Below are positions 1 through 5,973 of a stretch of DNA of 8,609 nucleotides, piece by piece. A model generated the notes under the pieces. It had not been told where the DNA came from. It worked only from the letters and a program-made list of their open reading frames with translations, and ran no database searches. The translations under genes and the position numbers were made by a program. This DNA comes from CAKZYD01 sp039026755 (GTDB lineage Bacteria > Pseudomonadota > Alphaproteobacteria > Sphingomonadales > CAKZYD01): assembly GCA_039026755.1 (NCBI GenBank), contig JBCCLR010000168.1:1-8609 (forward strand), in the 5' to 3' direction. Position 1 is the first letter of the stretch, and every line of letters starts with the position of its first letter.

Positions 1-323
1 CGCTTGCCCATCGCCTCAAATGCTGCTTTTGCCGCATGGATATCGGGCACTTCATAGCAGACATGGTGTTGCCCGCCGAGCGGGTTTGCCTTGATGAAAT
101 TGTGGATTGGGCTGTCTGGCCCGAGCGGCTCAATAAGCTCAATTTGCGTGCCTTGTGTTCCAGCATGGCCCGGCGTTTCCACAAATGCAACCGTCACACC
201 TTGCGCTGCCATTTCAAAGGGAGCGCAAATCTCTCGTGCGCCCAGGATATCCCGGTAATGGGCGATTGCCTCTGCCATGGATGGAACGGCAACGCCAATA
301 TGGTTCATGCGGCCAAGTTTCAT
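1..323 (-). CDS. mce: Methylmalonyl-CoA epimerase, 3' end cut off by the window edge
   Basis: This enzyme interconverts the (R) and (S) forms of methylmalonyl-CoA in the cytoplasm, feeding propionyl-CoA into succinyl-CoA through methylmalonyl-CoA mutase. The visible 107 residues begin MKLGRMNHIGVAVPSM, the typical N-terminus of this glyoxalase/VOC-fold family, and span the first beta-alpha-beta module and part of the second. Candidate metal ligands known in the family are visible: His8 in NHIGVA, Gln60 in TQIELIEP, and His86 or His87 in GGQHHVCYEV. The fourth ligand, a C-terminal Glu, lies beyond the edge; a full protein is about 135-150 residues. The start at 323 is supported by a GAGGG Shine-Dalgarno about 8 bases upstream; Met6 is possible but less well placed. 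It is transcribed away from the GGDEF-EAL gene. Identification is by recognition of the family pattern and is strong. Confidence 0.93.
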   Translation of the reverse strand, partial: MKLGRMNHIGVAVPSMAEAIAHYRDILGAREICAPFEMAAQGVTVAFVETPGHAGTQGTQIELIEPLGPDSPIHNFIKANPLGGQHHVCYEVPDIHAAKAAFEAMGK

Positions 324-355
324 ATCAACACCCTCGCTCACGCTTTAAAGACAGC

Positions 356-385
356 GCTATAGCCCGGCATCGCTTTTTTGCGCAA
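356..385 (-). promoter_or_regulatory. Possible sigma-70-type promoter for mce
   Basis: Read on the minus strand, TTGCGC (385-380) and TATAGC (361-356) are separated by 18 bases and lie about 33 bases before the mce start. The spacing is right and each hexamer resembles its consensus, but such matches are common. Low-confidence pattern call. Confidence 0.35.
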
Positions 386-397
386 GCGGATATCTAA

Positions 398-411
398 TTT
401 GCTCAAGCAAA
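398..411. repeat. Small inverted repeat in the divergent mce / GGDEF-EAL region
   Basis: TTTGCT and AGCAAA form a perfect 6-base inverted repeat with a 2-base spacer. It lies between the two divergent genes, where an operator for either could sit. It is too short to attribute to a regulator. Apart from the promoter-like hexamers nearby I see nothing else in 324-477. Confidence 0.3.
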
Positions 412-477
412 ACAAAATCTTAGGATATTGACGCCATAATCCCAATCAGCGCCAAAGCCACCGCAAAGTGTGGCGTT

Positions 478-2577
478 GTGGCAAGGACTGGAGTTGGGCA
501 TTTGACCGGGGCACGGTGGCAAAACGTAAAAACGCAGTTGTTTGAGATGACGCCGCGCAGTTTGTGGCGCTCGGACATCTTGGCAATCTGCACAATTTTG
601 GCGCTGCTGTTAACCTCGCACATCGCTGCCAGACGCGACATCGAAGACGCTATGAAGGATGCTGAGATTATCAACATCAGCGGTCGACAGCGCATGCTGA
701 GCCAGCGCATATTGTTGTTCGCGTGGGACACCTATGAGGAAGGCGATGCAAAGGCCCGGGAGACCTTGAAAGATAATTTGGCGTTATTTGCGGCCTCGCA
801 TCAAAAGCTTACGGCACAGCCGAATTTAAGCGCGGCGTCAAAACTGCTTTACTTTTCGCCAGGGCCACTTGGCACCAGCTTGGATGCAAAAGTGCGCGCT
901 TATATTGAAGATGCTGAGCATGTTATTTCCGCTGACGCCGACGCGCAAGCAGCGCTCAATCGGATGCAAGCCATCGGCACAGACGTGCTTCTAAGCGAAT
1001 TAAACCAGGCGGTAAGCTTTTTTGAGCTTGCCGCTGTCACGCGCACCAAGGAACTGCGCTGGATCCAAAACGCGACGCTGTTTGCTGCTGTTTTGATGCT
1101 TATGCTTGAGCGCGCGATTATTTTTTGGCCAGCCTTGCGCAAAGTCATGCACACGCTGACGAAACTGCGCGAGCAAAAAGCCGCGCTGGAACTGTCCAAC
1201 GTTGCGGCGCAAGAGAAAAATGCCGAGCTTGAACGCCTTAAAGATCGTATGCGCCATGCCGCACTGCATGATCCGCTAACGGGGCTGGCCAATCGGCGCG
1301 GGCTTGATGCAGCGCTCAAGCAGCGCGCCCAAGCGGGTCAAACACTAACGGCCATGCATATCGATTTGGACCGCTTTAAACAAATCAATGACACCCTGGG
1401 TCATCCGGCGGGTGACTTTATCTTGTGTTGGGTTGCACAGCAGTTAGAGGCGATGATTGGCGAACACGCTTTTGCAGCGCGGATTGGTGGGGATGAATTC
1501 GTGGTCCTAACCGACCCATCGTTGACGCAAAAAGAGCTTATCGAATTAGCGGGTACGATCATTGAGCGGCTGAGCGAGCCTGTGCTGTATCAGGCAAGCA
1601 TGTGCTATTTTGGCGCCAGCATCGGTATTGCGCAACTGGCCGGCGATGCGGCTAATGTGAGCGATGTTCTGGTGAACGCAGATGTGGCCCTTTATCAGGC
1701 CAAACAACGTGGCCGCGGCCAACACATGGTCTTCAGTCAAGAGATTAAACAAGAGTTTGATCATACCAAGGCGCTGTCTGACGAGATCATCGCCGGGCTG
1801 GAAGCCAAACAGTTTCTGGCGTTTTACCAACTGCAATTTGATGCGCAAACGCTGCACGTTACGGGCGCTGAAGCCCTGGTTCGCTGGCGCCACCCAAGCG
1901 CCGGTATATTGCCGCCCAGCCAGTTTTTGCCCGCAGCGCATATGCTGAGCGCCATTAAGCATATCGACCAGCTTGTCATGCACGCAGCAGCGCATGATTT
2001 GGCGGTATTTGATACACTAAGCGCGAGCATCCCACGCATATCCCTCAATGTGTCTGCCCAGCGCCTTGAAGACCGGCTGTTTATCGAGCAAATCATGCAA
2101 GCCGAACTTAGCCCCGCGCGCTTTACCTTTGAGCTGACCGAAACCGTGCGGCTAGATGAGATGACAGCCGCTGCCCGGCAAAGTCTGAAGGAAATACTCG
2201 ATATGGGCTTTGATATTGAGGTGGATGACTTTGGCACCGGTCATGCCTCGATCCTTGCCGTACAAAATCTAAGGCCCAAGCGCATCAAGATCCCACGGCA
2301 ACTTATCGCCACCGTCAAGCGAGACGCAGCGCAGCGCAAATTGGTGATGACGATTATCGATATGGCCCATTCACTGGGCTCACAGGTGGTTGCTGAGGGC
2401 ATTGAGGACTATGCCACAGGCGATATCTTGCGCGATATGGGCTGCAATATGCTGCAGGGATATGCTTATGCGCGTCCGGTTGCGCCGGGCGCATTGTTTG
2501 CGCTGCTTGAAGCGCGTAAAAAAAGCGGTATTTCAGCCGCACTGGGCCATCAAGATGTTCTGCGGCTCGCCGCTTAA
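478..2577 (+). CDS. Membrane-bound diguanylate cyclase/phosphodiesterase with PilJ-type sensor, GGDEF and EAL domains
   Basis: A c-di-GMP turnover enzyme at the inner membrane. Numbering from the GTG at 478: TM1 about 33-50; a periplasmic PilJ/NarX-like sensor about 57-190 marked by NISGRQRMLSQRI (66-78); TM2 about 198-220; a coiled-coil linker about 224-258; GGDEF about 262-425; EAL about 435-690. The cyclase site is intact: GGDEF at 337-341, plus Asp296 in IDLDRF. The RxxD inhibitory site expected five residues before GGDEF is missing (Gly328, Ala331). In the EAL domain Glu465, Asn524, Glu552, Asp583-Asp584, Lys604, Glu640, Glu643 and Gln660 are present, but the usual KID motif reads KIP (Pro606). 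Synthesis therefore looks possible; c-di-GMP hydrolysis is less certain. The start is ambiguous: GTG 478, TTG 502 (GGAG eight bases upstream) or ATG 547. All keep TM1. The periplasmic ligand is unknown. Confidence 0.93.
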   Translation: MARTGVGHLTGARWQNVKTQLFEMTPRSLWRSDILAICTILALLLTSHIAARRDIEDAMKDAEIINISGRQRMLSQRILLFAWDTYEEGDAKARETLKDNLALFAASHQKLTAQPNLSAASKLLYFSPGPLGTSLDAKVRAYIEDAEHVISADADAQAALNRMQAIGTDVLLSELNQAVSFFELAAVTRTKELRWIQNATLFAAVLMLMLERAIIFWPALRKVMHTLTKLREQKAALELSNVAAQEKNAELERLKDRMRHAALHDPLTGLANRRGLDAALKQRAQAGQTLTAMHIDLDRFKQINDTLGHPAGDFILCWVAQQLEAMIGEHAFAARIGGDEFVVLTDPSLTQKELIELAGTIIERLSEPVLYQASMCYFGASIGIAQLAGDAANVSDVLVNADVALYQAKQRGRGQHMVFSQEIKQEFDHTKALSDEIIAGLEAKQFLAFYQLQFDAQTLHVTGAEALVRWRHPSAGILPPSQFLPAAHMLSAIKHIDQLVMHAAAHDLAVFDTLSASIPRISLNVSAQRLEDRLFIEQIMQAELSPARFTFELTETVRLDEMTAAARQSLKEILDMGFDIEVDDFGTGHASILAVQNLRPKRIKIPRQLIATVKRDAAQRKLVMTIIDMAHSLGSQVVAEGIEDYATGDILRDMGCNMLQGYAYARPVAPGALFALLEARKKSGISAALGHQDVLRLAA

Positions 2578-2590
2578 AGCTTGACGCTAT

Positions 2591-2617
2591 GCTGCGGCTA
2601 GGCAGCGGCTAAAAGCC
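2591..2617. terminator. Weak hairpins between two convergent genes
   Basis: GCTGC (2591-2595) and GCAGC (2602-2606) form a 5-bp stem with a 6-base loop, followed by GGCT/AGCC (2607-2610 and 2614-2617). They lie between the GGDEF-EAL stop and the convergent gene's stop, so a bidirectional terminator would fit. There is no T-tract and the stems are short, so this is a weak call. Confidence 0.22.
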
Positions 2618-3196
2618 ATCAGGATGCTTTGACAGCCAGCGTTTAAACTGCGCTTTAAAGGTTGCGACATCATCCGGTACTGCGGTGATCAAATCAAACC
2701 CGCCGGCATAGGGGGCAAAGGCCGCTGGTCGTTTGGGGGAGACCCAAATACAGCGTGCACTGCGCTCTTCTGCGATGCCAAGCACAGCCGCTTCAAAGCC
2801 GCGGCTCAAGCGTTCTGTTTGACCAGTAAACACAACGATCTGGGAGGCCTGATCAGCGCTGTCTTCCAGGCATGAGAAAGATTGCGACAACTCCGCGCCG
2901 TGATAGCGCCAGTCTTGTGTCACAGCAAACGGCAACCCGGGCTCGGGTGCGTAGACGTTGGCCAGCATATAATATGGCCCCGTGTCACTAAGCAGCGCAT
3001 GCGCCAGCGCTAGGGCGCGCTCGGCAATGATCGCGCGGTGTTTTTTGCCATCGGGATATTGCTTTGATCCGGGCAGGCTATGCAGCCGAACCCAGCGATC
3101 AGGAAAGCTGCTCTGCAATGCCCAACCCACCGGCGCAGTGCCAGGAAAGTGCCTTTGCCAGTAGCGGCCGATCGCGTCCATATGCAGCTCTTTCAT
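2609..3196 (-). CDS. Uncharacterised cytoplasmic protein with RWVRLHSLP and WLSKHPDGF signatures
   Basis: I cannot name a function. The 195-residue product has no signal peptide or membrane segment and looks like a soluble alpha/beta protein. Near the N-terminus is FPDRWVRLHSLPGSKQYP (about residues 31-48), and the C-terminus ends in WLSKHPDGF. I recall this combination from a widespread group of hypothetical bacterial proteins of about 190 residues, without a function attached. The middle contains Trp/Tyr-rich stretches (QDWRYHGAEL) and a hydrophobic strand (IVVFTG). Two starts are possible: ATG 3196, or Met6 at 3181, which has AAAGAG six bases upstream and may be the better start. It converges on the GGDEF-EAL gene with a 31-base gap and is divergent from the LamG gene, so it is probably monocistronic. 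Confidence 0.8.
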   Translation of the reverse strand: MKELHMDAIGRYWQRHFPGTAPVGWALQSSFPDRWVRLHSLPGSKQYPDGKKHRAIIAERALALAHALLSDTGPYYMLANVYAPEPGLPFAVTQDWRYHGAELSQSFSCLEDSADQASQIVVFTGQTERLSRGFEAAVLGIAEERSARCIWVSPKRPAAFAPYAGGFDLITAVPDDVATFKAQFKRWLSKHPDGF

Positions 3197-3200
3197 ACTG

Positions 3201-3223
3201 GCCCCAGCGCCTTATGGTGGGGC
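3201..3223. other. Hairpin in the leader of the uncharacterised minus-strand gene
   Basis: GCCCCA (3201-3206) and TGGGGC (3218-3223) form a perfect 6-bp stem with an 11-base loop, ending just before the ATG at 3196. On the minus-strand transcript the arm nearest the start contains GGGG, the only purine-rich stretch ahead of that ATG, so the hairpin could mask ribosome binding there. This weakens the 3196 start relative to Met6. Inference from sequence only. Confidence 0.35.
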
Positions 3224-3239
3224 GTAGCAGGCAGCTTTC

Positions 3240-3257
3240 ATGCGTGCAATAACGCAT
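3240..3257. repeat. Short inverted repeat in the divergent intergenic region
   Basis: ATGCGT (3240-3245) and ACGCAT (3252-3257) are perfectly complementary around a 6-base spacer. The repeat lies directly beside the CRP-like palindrome at 3259-3274, so it could be a second protein-binding site or a small RNA hairpin. No further support. Confidence 0.3.
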
Positions 3258-3258
3258 A

Positions 3259-3274
3259 TGTGACAAATTTCACT
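3259..3274. promoter_or_regulatory. CRP-family-like operator
   Basis: TGTGACAAATTTCACT matches the TGTGA-N6-TCACA consensus of CRP-type regulators at 9 of 10 defined bases. It lies between the divergent genes at 3196 (minus) and 3373 (plus), about 100 bases before the latter. A GTGACA -35-like hexamer (3260-3265) overlaps it on the plus strand and TTGTCA on the minus strand, but neither has a convincing -10. No CRP/FNR-family gene is in the window, so the regulator is unknown. Confidence 0.45.
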
Positions 3275-3280
3275 GGCTCA

Positions 3281-3299
3281 TGCGCTAAACGATAGCGTA
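3281..3299. repeat. Imperfect hairpin upstream of the LamG gene
   Basis: TGCGCTA (3281-3287) pairs with TAGCGTA (3293-3299) around AACGA, giving seven pairs of which one is G-U. It sits between the CRP-like site and the LamG gene and could be part of that gene's 5' leader or an operator. It has no T-tract, so it is not a terminator candidate. Confidence 0.3.
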
Positions 3300-3359
3300 G
3301 GGGAAGACAGAGTGTGCCAAGGCTGAAGCACAAACCTTGGGAACGCAGGTCGAAGAAAC

Positions 3360-3366
3360 AAGGGGA
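3360..3366 (+). promoter_or_regulatory. Ribosome-binding site that sets the TTG start of the LamG gene
   Basis: AAGGGGA lies six bases before the TTG at 3373. The in-frame TTG at 3337 has nothing comparable and would place 12 polar residues ahead of a textbook signal peptide. The site therefore decides for 3373. Confidence 0.7.
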
Positions 3367-3372
3367 AGCGGG

Positions 3373-4566
3373 TTGCGCGGTCTTTTCGCAGCACTAAGCG
3401 TTTTTATGAGCAGCCTTTCGGCACTCGCACAGCCAGATGCTTACCAGCCTGATATCCTAGCGCTTGATGGCAATACCTTAGCGAGATTCGCACCTGCTGG
3501 CGGCAGCATGATCCGGATTGGCAGCGCCGTTGATCTCTGGTTGCAACCCGATTGGGATAGAAAGCAACAAAATGCTGATGCCGTTATACTCGCCTGCCTT
3601 GGCGATGCGGACACGCATTTTGTGCTCGCCTTAAGCGCAGATCAACAGGCGTTACTCCTGGTGACTGGCGCACGCGAATGGAGCTTTGATTTTAATTTTG
3701 CAGATGCCCAGATGCATCATGTGGCGCTTCAGCATTTTGTTGACGGCAGCACCATCATGATTGATGGCGCACTGATTGGTGAAACCGAGGTACCGATTTT
3801 CAATGCCAGCGCACCGGCGACGTGGCTTGGCGGGTTGCCAGCTGCCGACGGTATGATTGTGAACGGATTTCATGGCGCGCTTGCGGCGCTGCGGCTCTGG
3901 CGGGTCGTGCCAAGCCGTGCGGTAATGATGCAGCAGGCCCTAAACGGCGTATTTGAAACCGCACCAGGGTCGTTGCTGCAGCTCACTGCGCTGAGTGATT
4001 TTGCTGGAGTGAGCCTTGCAGATGCAAGCCTGCCGGCGGCGCCGGCAATGCTGCTCGTGCCGGCACCAACCAGTCGTCTGCGCGGCCCGGCGTTTAAAAG
4101 CGACTTCCAGGCGCAATTCCCGGAGTTTGCGACTGCTGCAGACACAGCGGTGCTTGCGCCGGCCATTGCAACGCCTTTGCCGATTGATGATATGGCTTCT
4201 CTGCAAGACCGCCCAGAACCCACGGCACGCTCCACCGAGGCCAAAGCGCAACTGCGCACGGCAATCCGCACAGCGGTGCAGCAACGAGCGCTCGCGCAGA
4301 CCGTGCCGCAAGACACAGCACAGCAGCCATCTGACCTAGCACTGGAAATGCCGCCCGAAACGGTGCTGCAGCCGCCGCCGAGCGTCACCCAGAGACTTAT
4401 TGCGACCGGCGATATGGTATCGCTCAGCGTCATTCCAATCACGACGTTGGTTGCACCGCAGGGCGCTGACGAGACCGACATACGGCTACCGCTTAATCCA
4501 CCGCCTTCACGGGACGAGGCAGATGCGATAGCTCCAAACTCCAGCACTGAACCCAGCACACAATAG
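3373..4566 (+). CDS. Secreted protein with one LamG/concanavalin-like domain and a long disordered tail
   Basis: Function unknown; probably periplasmic or surface-exposed. From the TTG at 3373 the product has 397 residues. Residues 1-19 (RGLFAALSVFMSSLSALA after the start) form a clear Sec signal peptide with cleavage before QPDAYQ. Residues about 45-180 read as a LamG-like jelly-roll: VDLWLQPDW early, then MHHVALQHFVDGSTIMIDG, then FHGALAALRLWRVVPS, matching the usual order of strand, WHHVA..DG..L..DG and GxIDEVRIW-type elements. Such domains commonly bind carbohydrate or protein ligands. From about residue 220 to the end the chain is Ala/Pro/Gln/Thr-rich low complexity with no recognisable fold or membrane anchor. 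A longer start at 3337 is open but poorer. The TAG stop is followed by an in-frame protein-like extension (4567-4632), suggesting a recent premature stop. The MFS gene follows 81 bases on. Confidence 0.82.
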   Translation: MRGLFAALSVFMSSLSALAQPDAYQPDILALDGNTLARFAPAGGSMIRIGSAVDLWLQPDWDRKQQNADAVILACLGDADTHFVLALSADQQALLLVTGAREWSFDFNFADAQMHHVALQHFVDGSTIMIDGALIGETEVPIFNASAPATWLGGLPAADGMIVNGFHGALAALRLWRVVPSRAVMMQQALNGVFETAPGSLLQLTALSDFAGVSLADASLPAAPAMLLVPAPTSRLRGPAFKSDFQAQFPEFATAADTAVLAPAIATPLPIDDMASLQDRPEPTARSTEAKAQLRTAIRTAVQQRALAQTVPQDTAQQPSDLALEMPPETVLQPPPSVTQRLIATGDMVSLSVIPITTLVAPQGADETDIRLPLNPPPSRDEADAIAPNSSTEPSTQ

Positions 4567-4632
4567 CCTGCGCCCGATGCCGCATTTTATGAACGCTCAA
4601 AGGCCGAGGCCAATCGTGCTTATTCGCCATAA
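4567..4632 (+). other. In-frame continuation of the LamG gene beyond its TAG stop
   Basis: After TAG (4564-4566) the same frame reads 21 sense codons, PAPDAAFYERSKAEANRAYSP, and then TAA (4630-4632). The composition is protein-like, and the TAA would leave only 15 bases before the MFS start. This may be the original C-terminus, cut off by one stop mutation, by a sequencing error, or bypassed by readthrough. Chance is also possible, as 21 open codons are not rare in GC-rich DNA. Confidence 0.4.
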
Positions 4633-4647
4633 GATAGATTTGCAGAC

Positions 4648-5868
4648 ATGACTGGGCCTGCAGCCGCGCGCATATCCCGCCAAACTGTGCCGCCGGTTGC
4701 GCTCCTGAGCATGCTTACCGCAACGTCGGCTATATCCATCGATATTGCCCTGCCGGCCTTACCGGCTATTGCGCGCGGGCTGGCGGCGCCTTTAAGCACC
4801 GCGCAGCTGGTGACCGGCGCTTTTTTAGCCGGCCTTGGAGCGGGCCAGATTTTTTGGGGCTGGCTATCAGATTGGCGTGGACGCCGCAGCGTGTTGCTGT
4901 GGGCCCTTCTGGGCTACAGCATCACATCTACCTTGTGCGCGCTTGCCAGTGATGCGGAGATGCTTGCTGCCTATAGGCTCATTCAAGGGCTATGCGCCGC
5001 CGGCCCGGTCGTGCTTTCTCGCACCATCGTCCGTGATTGTCTCGATGGCCAAGAGGCAGCACGCGCGCTCGCTGTCGTTATGGTGGTGTTTTTCTTCACG
5101 CCCATGGTCGCACCGCAATTTGGCACTGTGCTGCTCAATTTTGTTCATTGGCGCGCGTTGTTTGGGTTTTGCAGCGTGTTCGGCGTTCTGTGTATGATAC
5201 TCACCTGGCGCTTTCTCAATGAAACGCTGAGCCTGGATAAACGGCTGCGTCGTTCAGGTGCGGATATCGCCAGGATTGGCGTGCAGCTGTTTACCAACCC
5301 AGATAGCCGCGCTGGCGTCCTCGCCCTAATTGCCTTGACCTGCGGTCTCGGCAGCTATCTTGCGCTCGGCCCAGCGATAACACAGAACGTCTACGGCTTC
5401 AGCGCCGCGCAATATGCTTGGCTGTTTACCGCCATTGCCGGGGTACAAATGGCGGCCTCTTATGCCTGCCAAGCGCTGCTGCGCCGGTTCTCCATCGATG
5501 TGGTCTTTAAAAGCGCAGCACTTCTCTGCGCTGCAGGCGGCTTTATGGGCCTTATCGTCACGCAGTTTTTCAACCAATCGGCAATACCGCTGATTGGCGC
5601 TATGACCATATTCATGATCGGCTTTGGGCTAATGGTGCCCACATCCACTGCCAAATCCCTTTCCGCATTTGGCCCTATGGCGGGGACGGCGACAGCCATG
5701 CTGGGCGCTTGGCAATGGCTTTTTGCCGGCAGCTATTCAGCAGTTATCGGCTGGAGCTACGATGGCTCCGCCAAAGCGCTGGGCTACGGTCTATGCGGTG
5801 CTGGCGTCTTGATGCTCGCCGCGCTGGCGCTTGGCGTCAGAACAAAGACCGCACTTTTAAATAAATAA
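4648..5868 (+). CDS. MFS drug-resistance transporter, Bcr/CflA family
   Basis: A 12-helix inner-membrane proton antiporter of the DHA1 group, expected to export small toxic compounds. Its 406 residues match the usual family length of about 390-410. TM1 carries SIDIALPALPAI (30-41), the Bcr/CflA version of the family's D-x-x-LPALP motif. Motif A lies between TM2 and TM3: GWLSDWRGRRSVLL (71-84), with Asp75, Gly78, Arg79 and Arg80. TM4 has YRLIQGLCAAGPVVLSRTIVRD (109-130), including the Arg and the QG..AAG..V..R..VRD pattern typical of the subgroup. A cytoplasmic loop about 192-212 separates the two six-helix halves. The substrate cannot be read from sequence. The start ATG has no obvious Shine-Dalgarno. 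It follows the LamG gene on the same strand, 81 bases after its TAG, and may be cotranscribed with it. Confidence 0.93.
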   Translation: MTGPAAARISRQTVPPVALLSMLTATSAISIDIALPALPAIARGLAAPLSTAQLVTGAFLAGLGAGQIFWGWLSDWRGRRSVLLWALLGYSITSTLCALASDAEMLAAYRLIQGLCAAGPVVLSRTIVRDCLDGQEAARALAVVMVVFFFTPMVAPQFGTVLLNFVHWRALFGFCSVFGVLCMILTWRFLNETLSLDKRLRRSGADIARIGVQLFTNPDSRAGVLALIALTCGLGSYLALGPAITQNVYGFSAAQYAWLFTAIAGVQMAASYACQALLRRFSIDVVFKSAALLCAAGGFMGLIVTQFFNQSAIPLIGAMTIFMIGFGLMVPTSTAKSLSAFGPMAGTATAMLGAWQWLFAGSYSAVIGWSYDGSAKALGYGLCGAGVLMLAALALGVRTKTALLNK

Positions 5869-5892
5869 GCAGCGATTTCCCGCGAAGGGTTT

Positions 5893-5909
5893 TGCGCGGC
5901 TTCCGCGTA
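5893..5909. terminator. Hairpin after the MFS gene, doubtful terminator
   Basis: TGCGCGG (5893-5899) and CCGCGTA (5903-5909) pair around a 3-base loop, with one G-U pair. The hairpin begins 25 bases after the MFS stop and is GC-rich, but no T-tract follows. It may partly separate the MFS gene from the next gene. The rest of 5869-5973 shows only the strong ribosome-binding site of that next gene. Confidence 0.3.
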
Positions 5910-5960
5910 TTGGGCCATGAGCGCTCGCAGCACGCGGGCAAAATGCTCAAACGGACAAAA

Positions 5961-5965
5961 AGGAG
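5961..5965 (+). promoter_or_regulatory. Strong ribosome-binding site of the hendecad-repeat protein
   Basis: AGGAG, within AAAAAGGAG, is eight bases before the ATG at 5974. It decides against the earlier in-frame ATG at 5917, which would add 19 polar residues in front of the signal peptide. It is the best Shine-Dalgarno in the window. Confidence 0.85.
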
Positions 5966-5973
5966 TAAAGCTT

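Noticed and set aside
36..362. 108-codon plus-strand open frame at the left edge
   Set aside because: It is antisense to the clearly recognised methylmalonyl-CoA epimerase gene.
1546..1995. 149-codon minus-strand open frame, with others at 900-1319 and 1824-2237
   Set aside because: All are antisense to conserved GGDEF or EAL coding sequence and have no recognisable features.
3870..4559. 229-codon open frame on the minus strand, Ser/Ala/Gly-rich
   Set aside because: It lies wholly antisense to the Ala/Pro-rich tail of the LamG gene. Its composition is the expected reverse reading of GC-rich codons, with no domain, signal or ribosome-binding site.
5919..5926. GAGCGCTC 8-base palindrome upstream of the repeat-protein gene
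   Set aside because: It is a single short GC-rich palindrome of the kind expected by chance here, without a second copy or flanking promoter elements.
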